A stretch of DNA of 64,000 bases from Apoderus coryli (lineage: Eukaryota > Arthropoda > Insecta > Coleoptera > Attelabidae), in the NCBI GenBank assembly GCA_911728435.2, contig OU452209.1, positions 11,142,869-11,206,868 of the forward strand. The letters are read 5' to 3'. Below are positions 42,955-53,640 of the stretch, piece by piece. The position numbers and the translations under genes are program-made. The first letter of the stretch is position 1. The number at the start of each line of letters is the position of its first letter. The notes below the pieces were generated by a model. The model ran no database searches. It was not told the origin of the DNA and was given only the letters and a program-made list of their open reading frames with translations.

Positions 42955-43250
42955 GCAAGACACGAACCAAAGATAAATACCGCGTTGTATACACTGATCA
43001 CCAACGCATGGAACTAGAAAAAGAGTTTATGTTTAACAATAAGTACATAACGATTAGACGTAAGTCGGAGTTGGCATCAAATCTTGGACTTTCGGAACGA
43101 CAAGTCAAAATCTGGTTCCAAAATCGACGAGCGAAAGAGCGGAAACAAAACAAGAAACGTGTGGAAGAGAAAACTCAATTGGATTTGTACAGTAGTGTAA
43201 ATATGCCAGCTATCAGCAGTACAACCAATATGATGCCACACAATCATCAA
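42955..43250 (+). CDS. cad: caudal homeobox protein, coding exon 2 (homeodomain)
   Basis: Encodes residues 159-257, including the whole homeodomain (164-224). Seen: [15 protein letters not shown], the helix 1 residues [17 protein letters not shown], and the recognition helix [18 protein letters not shown], which is the Cdx/Caudal signature. Between F183 (homeodomain 20) and Y189 there are five residues (MFNNK) where fly Caudal and vertebrate Cdx have four, so this homeodomain is 61 long. The exon ends at 43250 with donor GTAAGT in phase 0. Acceptor TTTCAG ends at 42954. Confidence 0.96.
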
Positions 43251-43374
43251 GTAAGTAGCCTTTATAACTTGGACCTAATCTTTTGAATAAATAATACATT
43301 TAAACAGTCAAGTGCAAATGTAATTGCAAAAAACTAAATTTTAAGTAAACGAAAAACTCCACTATCTACAAATT

Positions 43375-43606
43375 GGCCGGGGCGGGTGGTCTAAGGTGGC
43401 TAAGCCGCATGTAGTTGGTCCGAACCCCGGACCCGCTGCATGTAGCTGCTCACCCGAGTCAAAAAAAAAATATCAAAGAAAACACTATCTAACTTTAACA
43501 GAAAAATATCTAAAAAGCAAAAAACTATCAAAAAAATATATATTAAAAAAATCTAAAAAAAAAAACTAGCTAAAACAAACACTATCTAAATTAAAAGAAA
43601 AAAAAA
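43375..43606 (+). mobile_element. tRNA-like SINE in cad intron 2
   Basis: The head (about 43375-43460) has an A-box-like TGGTCTAAGGTGG and a B-box-like GGTCCGAACCC, followed by a long A-rich tail with ACTATC words. It is flanked by near-identical direct repeats, CCACTATCTACAAATT at 43359-43374 and CCACTATCTACAATT at 43607-43621, as expected for LINE-assisted insertion. The intron is only 481 bp, so the SINE makes up about half of it. Confidence 0.7.
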
Positions 43607-43731
43607 CCACTATCTACAATTACTTACCACAGAATATTAAAGGACTAGATGATGGCTAAATTACCTAAGAGGCAGAGGCCAAAGAAAGAAACCAGTATCT
43701 ACAATTATTACAACAACATACTTTGTTTCAG

Positions 43732-43872
43732 CAAATTGACCACCAACATCAACAGTCTCTCCTATCGCCAGTCGTCCCATCACCTGTCAATGCCGTAATG
43801 CAGCGTTTTATGGATCACGGGCATCATCAGGCGATGAAATTGGAGACAAATGAAAATGATCCGTTAGAATGA
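43732..43872 (+). CDS. cad: caudal homeobox protein, coding exon 3 (C-terminus)
   Basis: Acceptor TTTGTTTCAG ends at 43731 and joins in phase 0 after Gln257. The exon encodes 46 residues, QIDHQHQQSLLSPVV to NENDPLE, ending at TGA 43870-43872. The SLLSPVVPSP-like part and the acidic end resemble the short C-terminal tails of insect Caudal. Total predicted length is 303 residues. Confidence 0.88.
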   Translation, partial: QIDHQHQQSLLSPVVPSPVNAVMQRFMDHGHHQAMKLETNENDPLE

Positions 43873-44100
43873 AGTTGACCTTGATTGCGTGTGTAAATAT
43901 GGGTATTTAAAATTTAATAATTATTATTTTTATGTATATAGACATTTTGCATCTGGTGCAAATAATATATTATTATATTTTGTTCTGTCCTTTTTCCGTT
44001 TGTGATTGTTTTTTGTTTGTGTGTGTTATAATCGTATAGTATGCCACCTGGATAGACAAAGAAAGTAATCTTTAAAATAAAATAGTAATAAAAGAATTTA
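43873..44100 (+). other. cad: cad 3' UTR, candidate polyadenylation signals
   Basis: AATAAA at 44076-44081 and again at 44087-44092 lie about 210 bp after the stop codon and are the first plausible cleavage signals. The next relic, a mariner fragment, starts at about 44228. The true end needs transcript data. Confidence 0.5.
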
Positions 44101-44227
44101 AATTATCTAAATTAAGAGGTTCGAAAAAGGTTTAGGTACTTACTACTATAATTAAAATTTCAGCTTCTAAACTAAAAAATAATTCTAAATTTACTAAACA
44201 TTTATTTTTTACCTACCAATTACTTAT

Positions 44228-44895
44228 ATAAGGTGTCCTATAATTCATACAAGAAGCAAAAATCAGATAGATGGCTTTCACGGCTTTGCTGACACATACG
44301 CAACTTTTTATCGCGATTCTCCAACACAGAGTTGCAGAACTGCTGCTGAATTTCATTAATCAGGCACTTAATTTCTTCTTTCAAGGCGTAGTTGGTCGTG
44401 GGCTTCAAAATTTCAATGAAAATAGTCCAACAGTCTTAAATTTCAAGAACTAGCATGCCAATTCTTGTTGAAACCACCTACCTTCCACATCCATATCTTG
44501 TCACTTAGGCCCAAAATTTTTCGCGCATGCGCTTATTTGGCTGAAGGACCATTCTTCTATATTAGGGTTGGTCAGACCCCAATTTTTGGGGCCTAAGTTA
44601 CAAGATATGGATGTGGAAGGTAGGTGGTTTCAACAATAATCGGCCTGCCCGATCATGAAATTTAAGACTGTTGGACTATTTTTAGATGAATTTATTTAAA
44701 AAATCAGTATTCAGTCCTTGTTGTTACGTAATCCATTAAACAAACTCCCTTCGTTGTAAGCAAATCTTTCGTGAGAATACGATGCCAAATTAATGTTTTT
44801 CGATTCTCAGCAACACTCTCTTGAACTGATTCAGTGTTTTGTGCTAAACGACTTGATAAAGGACGGCCAGAGTATTTGCCAACGATAATTCATCC
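44228..44895 (-). pseudogene. mariner-like transposase relic split by a hairpin insertion
   Basis: Minus strand, 44895-44690: SGRPLSSRLAQNTESVQESV then AENRKT and IWHRILTKDLLTT, the HTH region of arthropod mariner-like transposases. Minus strand, 44417-44240: ALKEEIKCLINEIQQQFCNS, VLENRDKKLRMCQQSRE, the C-terminus of the same family (I-x-x-I...V-M-E-N-x-x-x-R-x-x-x-C). The decayed end GGTGTCCTATAATTCAT at about 44232 fits the element's terminus. The catalytic middle is missing, and a separate hairpin element (44418-44684) now lies between the two halves. Confidence 0.72.
44418..44684. repeat. Hairpin MITE, ~110-bp arms
   Basis: The left arm GAAAATAGTCCAACAGTC...GTTGAAACCACCTACC...CATATCTTGT is repeated in reverse complement by the right arm ending at 44684. 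A few unmatched bases occur within the arms; the loop of about 75 bp contains GCGCATGCGC. No coding capacity. It sits inside a mariner-like transposase relic. Confidence 0.85.
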
Positions 44896-45351
44896 TCCTT
44901 CCTTTCTGAATGCTTCAATCAATATCACAGTTGCTAAAGTTATAGCACTATTCAAATTCTACTTTGCAGGAAAATATCAAACCATATTCAGTATTTGTCT
45001 GTTTTGTTGTGTTGGCAACACTTACCACCATATAAAAGGCACTAAATTCAAATTTTACACGAATTTTTGGACACTCAATATATTGTAATTGTATCAACTT
45101 TCTTTAACACAGAAGGAAACATCTACTATAGGTATCCAGGTATTTTGAATTTTCACAGATTACGTATATCCCTATACGTTAAATTTTACAGTTTTGTTTT
45201 ATTGGAATACTTTATATTTAAAAAAAATTAAAAGTTCAATACAGTTTTACATTATATAGACAGCGTACATCACATCCTTACCTTAACGACTAACAAAATT
45301 ACAGTCTTAATTTATCTTTACTTTTTACGCATTTACTTTTCCAGCCCCTTA
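44896..45351. other. AT-rich DNA, nothing recognised
   Basis: The short open frame at 44834-45088 on the + strand overlaps the antisense of the mariner relic and has no motif. Confidence 0.4.
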
Positions 45352-45915
45352 GCGCGATTTTACACGGTCAGTGTATTTGTCCGTCCTAGAATTAACCGCA
45401 CGGTTGCTGTTCACCGAGGGCCTTGCCAAGATCCGGTCCTCTTGGTGCTGTGCTACTAGTTCAGTTTGCCGCTGACTACCCCCTTTTTACAATGGACAGT
45501 AGACCTAGGAAACTTCCTTTACCTTTGTTAGAACGTCGGCGACAAGTAAATCGTAATAGGCTAATTTGGATTCACGACTTAATTTACTAGAAACAGACAC
45601 CGGCAAGGAGCCCTAGATTTGTGGTCTATTTTGAATTAAACCGATCAGAATTTCAGAATCTATTTCTTCTGCTTCTTTCGCCATGCTCAAATTCGCACAG
45701 CTACACTACTAAATTATAAAAACAACACAATATCTAGAGCAGTCGAACGATGAAACACCCGGATCATGTAAACGCGTTTACAGCATATTGTGGTCTGCTG
45801 GCGCGCAGTCCGGGATTTTGTGTGAAAGGCCCCATGCCTCACTCTGTATTGCTACGTGTCCGGCTGACGGGCGAAAACTCAGACGGATAAATACATCGAC
45901 CGTGTGAAAGAGCGC
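45352..45915. mobile_element. Non-autonomous DNA element with ~34-bp inverted ends
   Basis: GCGCGATTTTACACGGTCAG then TGTATTTGTCCGTC at the left matches the reverse complement of GACGGATAAATACATCGACC then GTGTGAAAGAGCGC at the right. The interior is markedly GC-richer than its surroundings and has no coding relic. Possibly a MITE of about 560 bp. Target duplication not resolved. Confidence 0.7.
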
Positions 45916-47403
45916 ATAGAGTCCATATCAATAATTGTTGCCATAAATATGCACCAAATGGTTTATATTTTTTGAATTTACTTCTAAATTATGAGGGGAA
46001 AATGTTTTTCGTTTTTTATTTATAATAAATATGGATTAAATTAAAGTTAAACCTTTCACAAGATTAGGATTTAAATCACCTAACTTAAAAATTGACAACA
46101 ATGAAGATAAGTAGAGAAAATACAATGAATAAGCGACAATGTGAATGACCTAAGCGTTGTTATAAACAGTGGTTTGACAAGCGTCATACTACGTTTTTTA
46201 AGTACCTAGATACCTATTTGTTTTCTGGAAAATATTAATTGTTCAATAAGAATGTCTCTAAAGTACCTTGACGCCTCTGACCATGATATAAGTATCTAAC
46301 TAAAATAGATTTGATTAAAATTCTAAGTTTACATTTACAGATGCAACAATATCTGTCACTGTAGAACTTAATACCGACTTTATTAAAATAAATTTCTAAT
46401 ACTACATTAAAAATTTGTTGAAGGTATTGTTAAAATAGAAGCGCCATTATTTTTACAAATTCAAATAAAACATCACATTTATTTATAACTGTAAATATAA
46501 TTAATATATCATTAACAACAACTATTTATATTTAAGGAGAAATGCTATTTGGTATGGTAATATTTAAATTTTTGAACGTCTGGTTTACTGATTGTTTCTA
46601 TAAATGACACCGATGATTAATTACATATATAAGTAGGGCTGTAACAAAGTATGTGACTTATACGATTTTAGTTATCATAACCAGTATTAATTTAATTTTG
46701 ATGAGTATATTTGCTGATCAATAGCGTTTATCACGGTAGGTATTTAAAATAAAATAATTTTTCCAGACGATGTACATATTTGCATAGGGCCCCGTGTAAT
46801 ATTTTTATGTAGGCTAGTAGTTTTTTTAAGTATGTGTATATATGTATATAAACATAAAAGAAATATAAAAAAAAAAAATGGTTGAAGAATAACATCCTTT
46901 AAAACTTAGAGTTTATTGTTCTATCAAAAATAAAGATCATCAATATCTAATTAATACTTTCGTTTATCTAGGTGGTGTAAAATCTTACGAATGCAATTCA
47001 GCTTTTGTTAAAATCTTATAAATTTCAGTGCAATTTTAGAATTAGTTTGTGTAAAAATTCCAAGAGGAATAGTATTATGTCCCAGATGCATGTCCAGTAA
47101 TATAAAAACAATTACTTATGCTTAAGGGAAAAAGTGATCAAATACATGTGATTACCTAAAATGAATTTTTAATCAATTTTATGTTTATAACAAAGATTAA
47201 ACATTTATTTTAAATTTATTAAATTATTAATATTGTAGATTAATTATTATTGTTTTTTAGTCAAATCTATTTTATGAATTATGAGATTTAATTATTTGTA
47301 TTGTATTAAGTAGATGTTCTTACTTAGTTGAATTCTTGTTCTAAGATCAAATCATGGTTTTCAATAAAAAAAGCGTTTCGGAATGTTTTTGTGTTTTATT
47401 TTA
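45916..47403. other. AT-rich DNA, nothing recognised
   Basis: Low GC throughout, no open frame of interest. Confidence 0.45.
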
Positions 47404-47653
47404 CTTTTAAATGTTAGTGACTTTGAAAGACTAACGGCCGTTTTCAGCAACCTCTGTTAACTACTTAACGGTCGCTTAAAATTCATGATTCCTATTCACC
47501 AAACCCCTTTAAGACTTAACAACTAGTTAAACAGCGAGTTAAATCCAAAATTTATGTAGTTCTGTAGGTTATGTCCTTGACTTTTGTTGTCAAATTATTA
47601 TATTGCTCATTAAGGAATATTCAGTTATTGTTGTGAATACACTTTGAAGTTAA

Positions 47654-47950
47654 ATGAATTCAGGTAGGTTTGTAGATAGTTCTTCAGATCAATTATTTTC
47701 TGAAGATGTGCCACCCAGAAGCAAAAAGTTAACGAAGGCTCGAAATAATTTATTTGTGAAATATGATGATTAGGATTTAAAAAAAAAGATCTCGTATAAA
47801 TTTTTGCATTAAGAAAATGTATTGGTGGAGATAAAAAAACCATTTCATAATAGAAATCATCTTGTTTCAGAAAGGTATCAAATTTTACTTACTTTAAGGT
47901 TTTATGCAACTGCTTCTTTTGAAATAAACGTTGGAGATAATAATAACAAT
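47654..47950 (+). pseudogene. Harbinger (HARBI1-like) transposase N-terminal relic
   Basis: From ATG 47654 the + strand reads MNSGRFVDSSSDQLFSED, then after a stop and frameshift NRNHLVSERYQILLTLRFYA then TASFEINVGDN. The segment L-L-x-[TA]-L-R-F-Y-A-T-[GA]-S-F-x-x-x-V-G-D is the hallmark just before the catalytic domain of Harbinger/HARBI1 nucleases. Nothing catalytic remains. Upstream 47410-47560 (AACGGCCGTTTTCAGCAACC) may be the element's end. Confidence 0.75.
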
Positions 47951-48429
47951 ACAATAGTAACAACGAAGTTACCAACAGAAGAATAGTAATTTTAACTGGC
48001 AGTTTACTAACACACTCTGAAAAATGTTGGTGCATTATCAGTAGTAATACCCCTAGGGTCTCGATAATACTGAGATAATTTTGTCATTGAGAATGCCAAA
48101 AGCGTGTGGCTTGATAATAGCCCAAGGCCGCAGGCCCAGGGCTAATATCCTTGAGCAACTCGCTTGAAGGATTCTCTATGACAAACTTTTGAGTATTTAT
48201 CAAAGCCCGAGGAGTATTCGATAAGATAATTTTTTACTTTGTAGATATCAAAAATTTGATTGTCAATCTGACGTTTAATAATTTTCAATACAAAATGTAT
48301 TAGTTTTAATCAAACAAATATTATTCATTTTTATTTAAAACTACAGTTGTGAAAAGTACAATTGGTAAATGTTAAATTGGAAGAAGAGTTTGCTAAAGTT
48401 GACGGATTGTTAATTTCCACTGTTGAAGA
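47951..48429. other. Non-coding, possibly the 3' flank of the Crypton-type element
   Basis: Contains a balanced-GC block (about 48100-48240) with GGCCGCAGGCCCAGGGCTAA and other short palindromes. No coding motif; it lies just past the C-terminus of the recombinase relic. Confidence 0.35.
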
Positions 48430-49500
48430 AATTCCTCGCATGGTGTTGATTATTTCACCATGGCGTTCTTGGTTGATATTCAAGTACCTACGGTTTAATT
48501 GAATTAGAGCTGCTATGTCCTGTTATTTTTATTAATTGCTGTTCAGGAATACCGTTATTTGCCAAATGGCTAACTGTAGTTGATCTGTTCGAATGTTTGG
48601 ATTACTTTTTACACTTAGTGTCCAAACCAATAGCTTGCGCGGATGATTTGGTCCATATTTTAATTGTGTTCTTGCCTACCGGTATATTGTCAAACCATGT
48701 GTCACTTTCGGATTTACAGAAACGATTTGGTCTCAAAAATAGGCGACTGGAAGTAATATTTTTCCCCCTCTTGGACAATAATTTATGGAATAACCGAACA
48801 GGGCATGCACTTTCCTTTGCAATATTTGGAACAAGCCACTTACTATTTGTACAACTTTTCGATCCTCCTTGGCATGTTTTACTGAATATTGGATTGTATT
48901 CAATTCTGTTGGTTCGCGTTCCATCATTATTTTTCTCAGTCGTGAAATAATTTATAAGGCAATCAGCTGGTTCATCACCTCGCCAAACTAACTCAACAGT
49001 TACAATATGGCAAATTTTTTTTGTAAACCTTCTGGTGTACATTCATCCCATAATCCAATGATTCTAGCCAAATCACTTGAACTCAAATTTGATGAACTGC
49101 ATTTTCGTTTGTTTGGATCCTGCTGTAATCTTTTACGTTTTGCATTTCTTGCATCTTACGCATTTTTGAATATCACACTGGTAAACGGGTCAAATACAAT
49201 TTTGAAGTCATTGAAGTATGTTTCCTGGAGTAGCCTACTCGTAGTATTCCAAATTGTTTTTACAGTTGCTTCTTTATATTCAGTTCCGTCAGCTTTTCTC
49301 ATATTTACCGCATAATCTTTCGATATATTAGCTAAATTATGCAAACTCGTTTCAGCATTCAGTTCGTATTCTCTGGTCGCCCAAAACTCGAGAAATATTT
49401 TCCATACATATTTTTTTGATTTGATTGTATTTTTTGGTATATTATTAGATATAATATCATTAATTGCATCGTTAGATGCAATACCAAATCTTCGCGACAT
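48430..49500 (-). pseudogene. Crypton-type tyrosine recombinase relic (DUF3504-like)
   Basis: Minus strand from Met at 49500: MSRRFGIASNDAINDII, then NNIPKNTIKSKKYVWKIFLE and RKADGTEYKEATVKTIWNTT, like the N-terminal SAM-like half of DUF3504/Crypton proteins (N-I-P-x-x-T-x-K ... V-R-K-x-D-G-x-x-Y). A frameshift near 49100 leads to RLFHKLLSKRGK, DTWFDNIPVGKNTIKIWTKS then AQAIGL, the VGKN block of this family. After a TAA at 48602 the same frame reads KHSNRSTTVSHLANNGIPEQ, IKITGHSSSNSIKP. H-x-x-R (HSNR) and GH are catalytic landmarks of tyrosine recombinases; the final Tyr lies past a stop. Few stops, so this copy is not ancient. Confidence 0.8.
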
Positions 49501-49709
49501 TTTTAAACCAGTTGTCAGTTTGACGTTTAATTAATTTTTAATAAAAAAAAACACCAAACTGAAAACACCACATGTAGGGTATTATCGCTGTAATCCAGAG
49601 GTGATTGGATGAAATTTGACACATGACTTAAAATTAAGTAATTTGATTGGTTACTATATTTAGTAAAAAATTATCATTATCAACATTCACATGCTAACGA
49701 GTATGAATG

Positions 49710-49985
49710 ACTCCAACTCAGGGATTTCTGTTGTGAACTCTAAGATGGCTAAAAAGATCACACCCAATCACCATCATTTACCGGCTGTTGTAGGTGCGCT
49801 GCCCCATCGATACGTTCTCTCTCCTTTCGCTGCTGTCTCTTTGCATCCTCATGTCGTCGACGCTGCTCTTCAAAAACTTGATGGGCCTCGTAAATGGTAC
49901 GCCTCCATATCGGTCTGTCGTTCGCAATCGGCTACCAGTTCACATCTAAGCCACATTTCTTTATGTTTGTTTTAAGAACATCCTA
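49710..49985 (-). pseudogene. LINE ORF2 C-terminal relic
   Basis: Minus strand: DVLKTNIKKCGLDVNWLPIA, NDRPIWRRTIYEAHQVFEEQ and RRRHEDAKRQQRKERE, the D-R-x-x-W-R...F-E-x-x-R region that follows the RT in several LINE lineages. It should be followed by a C2H2 finger; here that part is damaged. The end of this relic is about 80% alike, in opposite orientation, to 55770-55855. Confidence 0.65.
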
Positions 49986-50329
49986 TTTATCAAATAAACG
50001 TTATTTCAATTCTTAATTTATCGACTTTTAATAGCAATATTATTTGTAATAATAATTTCGTTTCAGTTTTTCTTGGAATAAGGCTTATAATATTAAAAAC
50101 ACGGATTAAATAACCAATTGTCATTTAATATCAGAGCAACGCAACACTGTTGCCTGCTTCACGTTTGAAATACCTACTAGAATAAAAATAAAACTGTATA
50201 CAACATATATAAGAGGCATATCACGTAACAATTTTATAAAAATAACAGATGAACAATTGGACGCAGTTAGACAAAAAAGGAACCAATCCACAATTTGACG
50301 AAAATGAGTTTATGGATTCAAATGATATT
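49986..50329. other. AT-rich DNA, nothing recognised
   Basis: No assignable motif. Confidence 0.4.
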
Positions 50330-50617
50330 GTAACGTTTTTCGTGGTTCGTAGTGTGAAATAATACCGAGCTTGAATTAAAACTAATTTATTTACACTTAG
50401 AATAAACACTTAAACAAACTTAACATTAACGAACTAATATGACTATATTTATTTCACTATTATTTATATGTCACAACACTGTTCAAATCGACCGTTGACT
50501 GATTGTTCCTCTGTGCGTCTCTGTCTTTATATACACATGTCACCTTCCACATCACACGATAATGTTCTGCACCTTTCCAGTCTCTTCCATTCTGTTGATG
50601 GCGGTCTACGACACAAC
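50330..50617. repeat. LTR-like interspersed repeat, diverged copy
   Basis: Shares an ordered series of words with 53665-53885 and 54930-55160: TTTACACTTAG, AACACTTAAAC, AACTAATATxACTATATTTATTT, TATGTCACAACACTGTTC, ACTGATxxTCCTCTG. It begins TGTAACG and ends GACA, which would fit a solo LTR, but no flanking duplication is evident. Confidence 0.5.
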
Positions 50618-50735
50618 CAGCTGGAGTTTAACTAGACACATACATAAATACACCCTACACATATTGCAAAAAAGATCCATCCAAAATAAATAATACTTAC
50701 AGCTCTATACACACAAAGAACCATTTGAAACTATT

Positions 50736-51970
50736 AATAATAATAATAAATCTTTATTGTTTGCACCCAATTACAAGACAATTACAATGTTTAACTCAAA
50801 AATAATTCTATGTAGGTTATAAATATACAACAATATCAAACACCAACCAATCATCAACACAAAAACAAAAGTACGCCATGGTGACAACCCACGTTACCCT
50901 ATATAACAATAATAATAATAACGCCCCACTTGCCTAAGACGGACTAACCCACTTACAAAACAAATTACACATTACATAAACTTACAACTAAGATATATTA
51001 AGATTGAATATTCAACTCAAACAAGACAACATGTTCTTAAATGTATTCAAATTCTCACCAAAATAATTTATGTTCCTGTGAAAATGATAGTGATTACACA
51101 TGCTCGAGGCTTTCAATATAGGTGCTCTGCCCTCGTAGTTAGATTGTACTTGAGGATTTCTAAATAAATATGAATACCTTGCATTATACTGTGGGACATG
51201 TAAATTAATCTGTTCCAACAAGTAGGGACAATCAATCAAGCCGTTAATCAATTTCAAAAGAAGAAGCTGATATATTACAATTCTGCGAGATTCCAGTGAT
51301 GTAAAGTGAAATCTATTTAATAGAAGTAAATGATCAGTACCACGCGGTGGAAAGCGACCATCGATTTTAAAGGCTAAATATTTAAGAAATTTGCGTTGCA
51401 CGGCTTCCAATTTGTTGATATGGGTTTGATATATCGGAGACCAAATAACCGATGCGTACTCTAGTTTAGATCGAACCAATACATGGTACAATGCAATGAG
51501 ACAATCTGAATTTTTGAAAACCGCTAGTGGATCGAAATATAAAGCCAAGTGCACGAAGAGAGCTTTGAGTTATATTGTTAATATGCTGATTAAACGACAA
51601 CTCACAGTCAATAGTCACACCAAGGTTTCTAGAAACAGTGCATCTGTCAAGAATTATGCTATTTATAGCATATTCATATACTATCGGTTCTCGTCTCCTT
51701 GTTATTATTATACGCTTACATTTACTGGAATTCAGAGGCAATTTATTGTGCAAGCACCAGTTTTCCAATATCAATAAATCTGACTGTAACTGCACACAAT
51801 CATTGTAGGTGTTAACTATGGAGAAGATCTTCAGGTCGTCCGCAAAGATCAAACAGGAACTCGATATATCATTGATTATATCGTTAATATATATGGCAAA
51901 TATCAAGCGCGCAAGATTACTGCCTTGTGGAGCACCACTGGTAACAACAATCTCGTTAGACCTGAATCCA
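50736..51970 (-). pseudogene. 5'-truncated LINE fragment with (TTA)n tail
   Basis: Minus strand: TSGAPQGSNLARLIFAIYIN, then LIFADDLKIFSIV with the catalytic DD, NLGVTIDCELSFNQHINN, then after a frameshift near 51500 VRSKLEYASVIWSPIYQTHI and FLKYLAFKIDGRFPPRGTDH. The 3' end is CAATAAAGA followed by TTATTATTATTATTA (50738-50756 on the + strand as TAATAATAATAATAAA). Same broad RT type as LINEs A and B but a different family, with a (TTA)n tail. The first catalytic D is lost with the truncation. Confidence 0.85.
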
Positions 51971-52190
51971 TAATAATAATAATAATAGCCTTTATTTTTA
52001 AAGGGGCGAAGTTTAGCCTAAGGTCATTCTCACTCAATACATGAGAATTGAAATTGAATCCACTATTTTAGTTTTGCAAAATGAATCCAAGCTTCCCTTT
52101 TGCTTTTAAAAATAAATAAATATTATGTCTGTTGGTTCCTTTCTGCGAAACTCTTTTGTATGTTTATCCCTTCTTTTTGAGACTTTCTTT
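51971..52190 (-). repeat. 3'-end fragment of another (TTA)n-tailed LINE
   Basis: Minus strand: a short body ending AAAAATAAAGGCTATTATTA then (TTA)n, which abuts the truncated 5' edge of the LINE fragment at 50736-51970. Only the UTR is present. Confidence 0.5.
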
Positions 52191-52204
52191 GCTTTAACAT
52201 AACC

Positions 52205-52925
52205 TTTAAAGAAAGATACATATAATAAATGCGACACTTTCAATATTAAAGTACAAAATGCAACAGATGATGAACAAGATAAGGTAAAAATGGAACAGGA
52301 ATAGCATTAGACTTTGTGGAAGAAAGCACAGAAAAAAATGAAAGATGATATGGTTTTTGCAGCAGAAAATAAGGATGTAGAATGTATGATCTAGAAAAAA
52401 CCTTACCATTATTTTTTATACGATTCAACTCTGTCTGCAAAAATAACTATGCGTTATTAAGTATCCGGCCATAGTTACGTCCCAAATGATAATGTTTTTG
52501 GGAAAGTGGAATCAGCCTTAAAACGTCAACAAAAAGGGTAAACCCGAAGATTACTTTAAGGTTATGAAAGCTTGTAGAAAAAAGAATGCGCTAGTGGTTA
52601 CTCCAATGAAAACAGAGGAATTTTTAGGGACAGTGAATGTAGAAAAACAAATAATAAACAGAAAAAAAGGTTGTAATGGATAGGAAGTTAGTTGGTTAAA
52701 AACCAGAGAACTAGACCTCTAGTGAAGAAAAATTATTTTCGTTGTATTTAAAGTAGGATTTTAACCAAGGAAATTTTACAGAAATGGACATTTTAAGAAA
52801 AGCAAGAGGGCGTCGACGAATAAGGTTTGCCCTTTGTGGCCTAACGGGAAATACATATTTCAAGTAAAACTAAAGGACTTCAAATCAATATGGCATCTAC
52901 TACTGCCTGTCTTCGTTTCTATGAA
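52205..52925 (+). pseudogene. Decayed transposon-associated coding relic, family not named
   Basis: The + strand in shifting frames reads KCDTFNIKVQNATDDEQDKV, KKAQKKMKDDMVFAAENKDV, VSGHSYVPNDNVFGKVESAL and KLKDFKSIWHLLLPVF. I recall a multi-copy insect protein family with the same order (C-D-x-x ... A-x-x-x-M-K-D-D ... V-x-G-H-S-Y-x-P-N-D-x-x-F-G ... K-x-x-D-L ... I-P-P-V-F) thought to be transposon-related, but I cannot name it. Many stops and frameshifts. Confidence 0.45.
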
Positions 52926-53036
52926 ACCCTTGTCGCCAATCGCAACGTTGTTAATGATATTGAAGGAATCGGTTTCAATAAAACCTTATAATACCAACAT
53001 CAGCTCTTTTACTATCCTCATTTGGAGGTCAAATTG

Positions 53037-53640
53037 ATGTCATATAGCTATACTTCTTCTAAGGCGTTGGATAGGATGGATCATGGTATTCTGATGCAGA
53101 AATTGGATCAATTCGGCTTTGTGCCAAACTTAAAGTTGTTTTTTAATTCGTATCTGAGAAATCGAGCTCAGTATGTTTTTTACATTGGATACTAATCTCA
53201 CAGATTTGTTGCATCCTCTGGGGTTCCTCAAGGCTCTAACTTGGGGCCACTGTTTTTTCTGTTGTTTGTTAATGACTTGGTATATAAGCTGGACTGCGAT
53301 CAGTTGATGTTTGCGGATGATCTTAAGTTGTACTCTTTAGTTCGGAACATGACTGATTGTGTTAAATTGCAAAACAATCTATTACTGGTCGAAGAGTGGT
53401 GCAACTTGAATAAACTCTCTTTGAATCCAATCAAATGTAAATACGTTAGTTTTACCAGGAGGAAAACGATCACTGATTTCAATTACTCCATTGATAACAT
53501 TCATATATCTCTTTTTGAATCTGCCACTGATCTGGGAGTAATTTTTATTCTAAATTTACATTCACTGAACATATCAACAATTCTGTGCTTCAGGCAAGTA
53601 GAACCTCTGGTTTTAAAGTAGGAATTGCAGAGGATTTAAA
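53037..53640 (+). pseudogene. LINE reverse transcriptase relic, tandem copy 1
   Basis: The + strand reads SYTSSKALDRMDHGILMQKL, a TAA at about 53193, then SGVPQGSNLGPLFFLLFVND and FADDLKLYSLVRN. It ends with a frameshift after SATDLGVIF (about 53545). The YTDF-type first motif is damaged (SYTSSKALD). Same frameshift as copy 2. Confidence 0.85.

Noticed and set aside
48597..48950. 117-codon + strand open frame
   Set aside because: It is antisense to the Crypton-type recombinase relic, which has clear family motifs on the minus strand.
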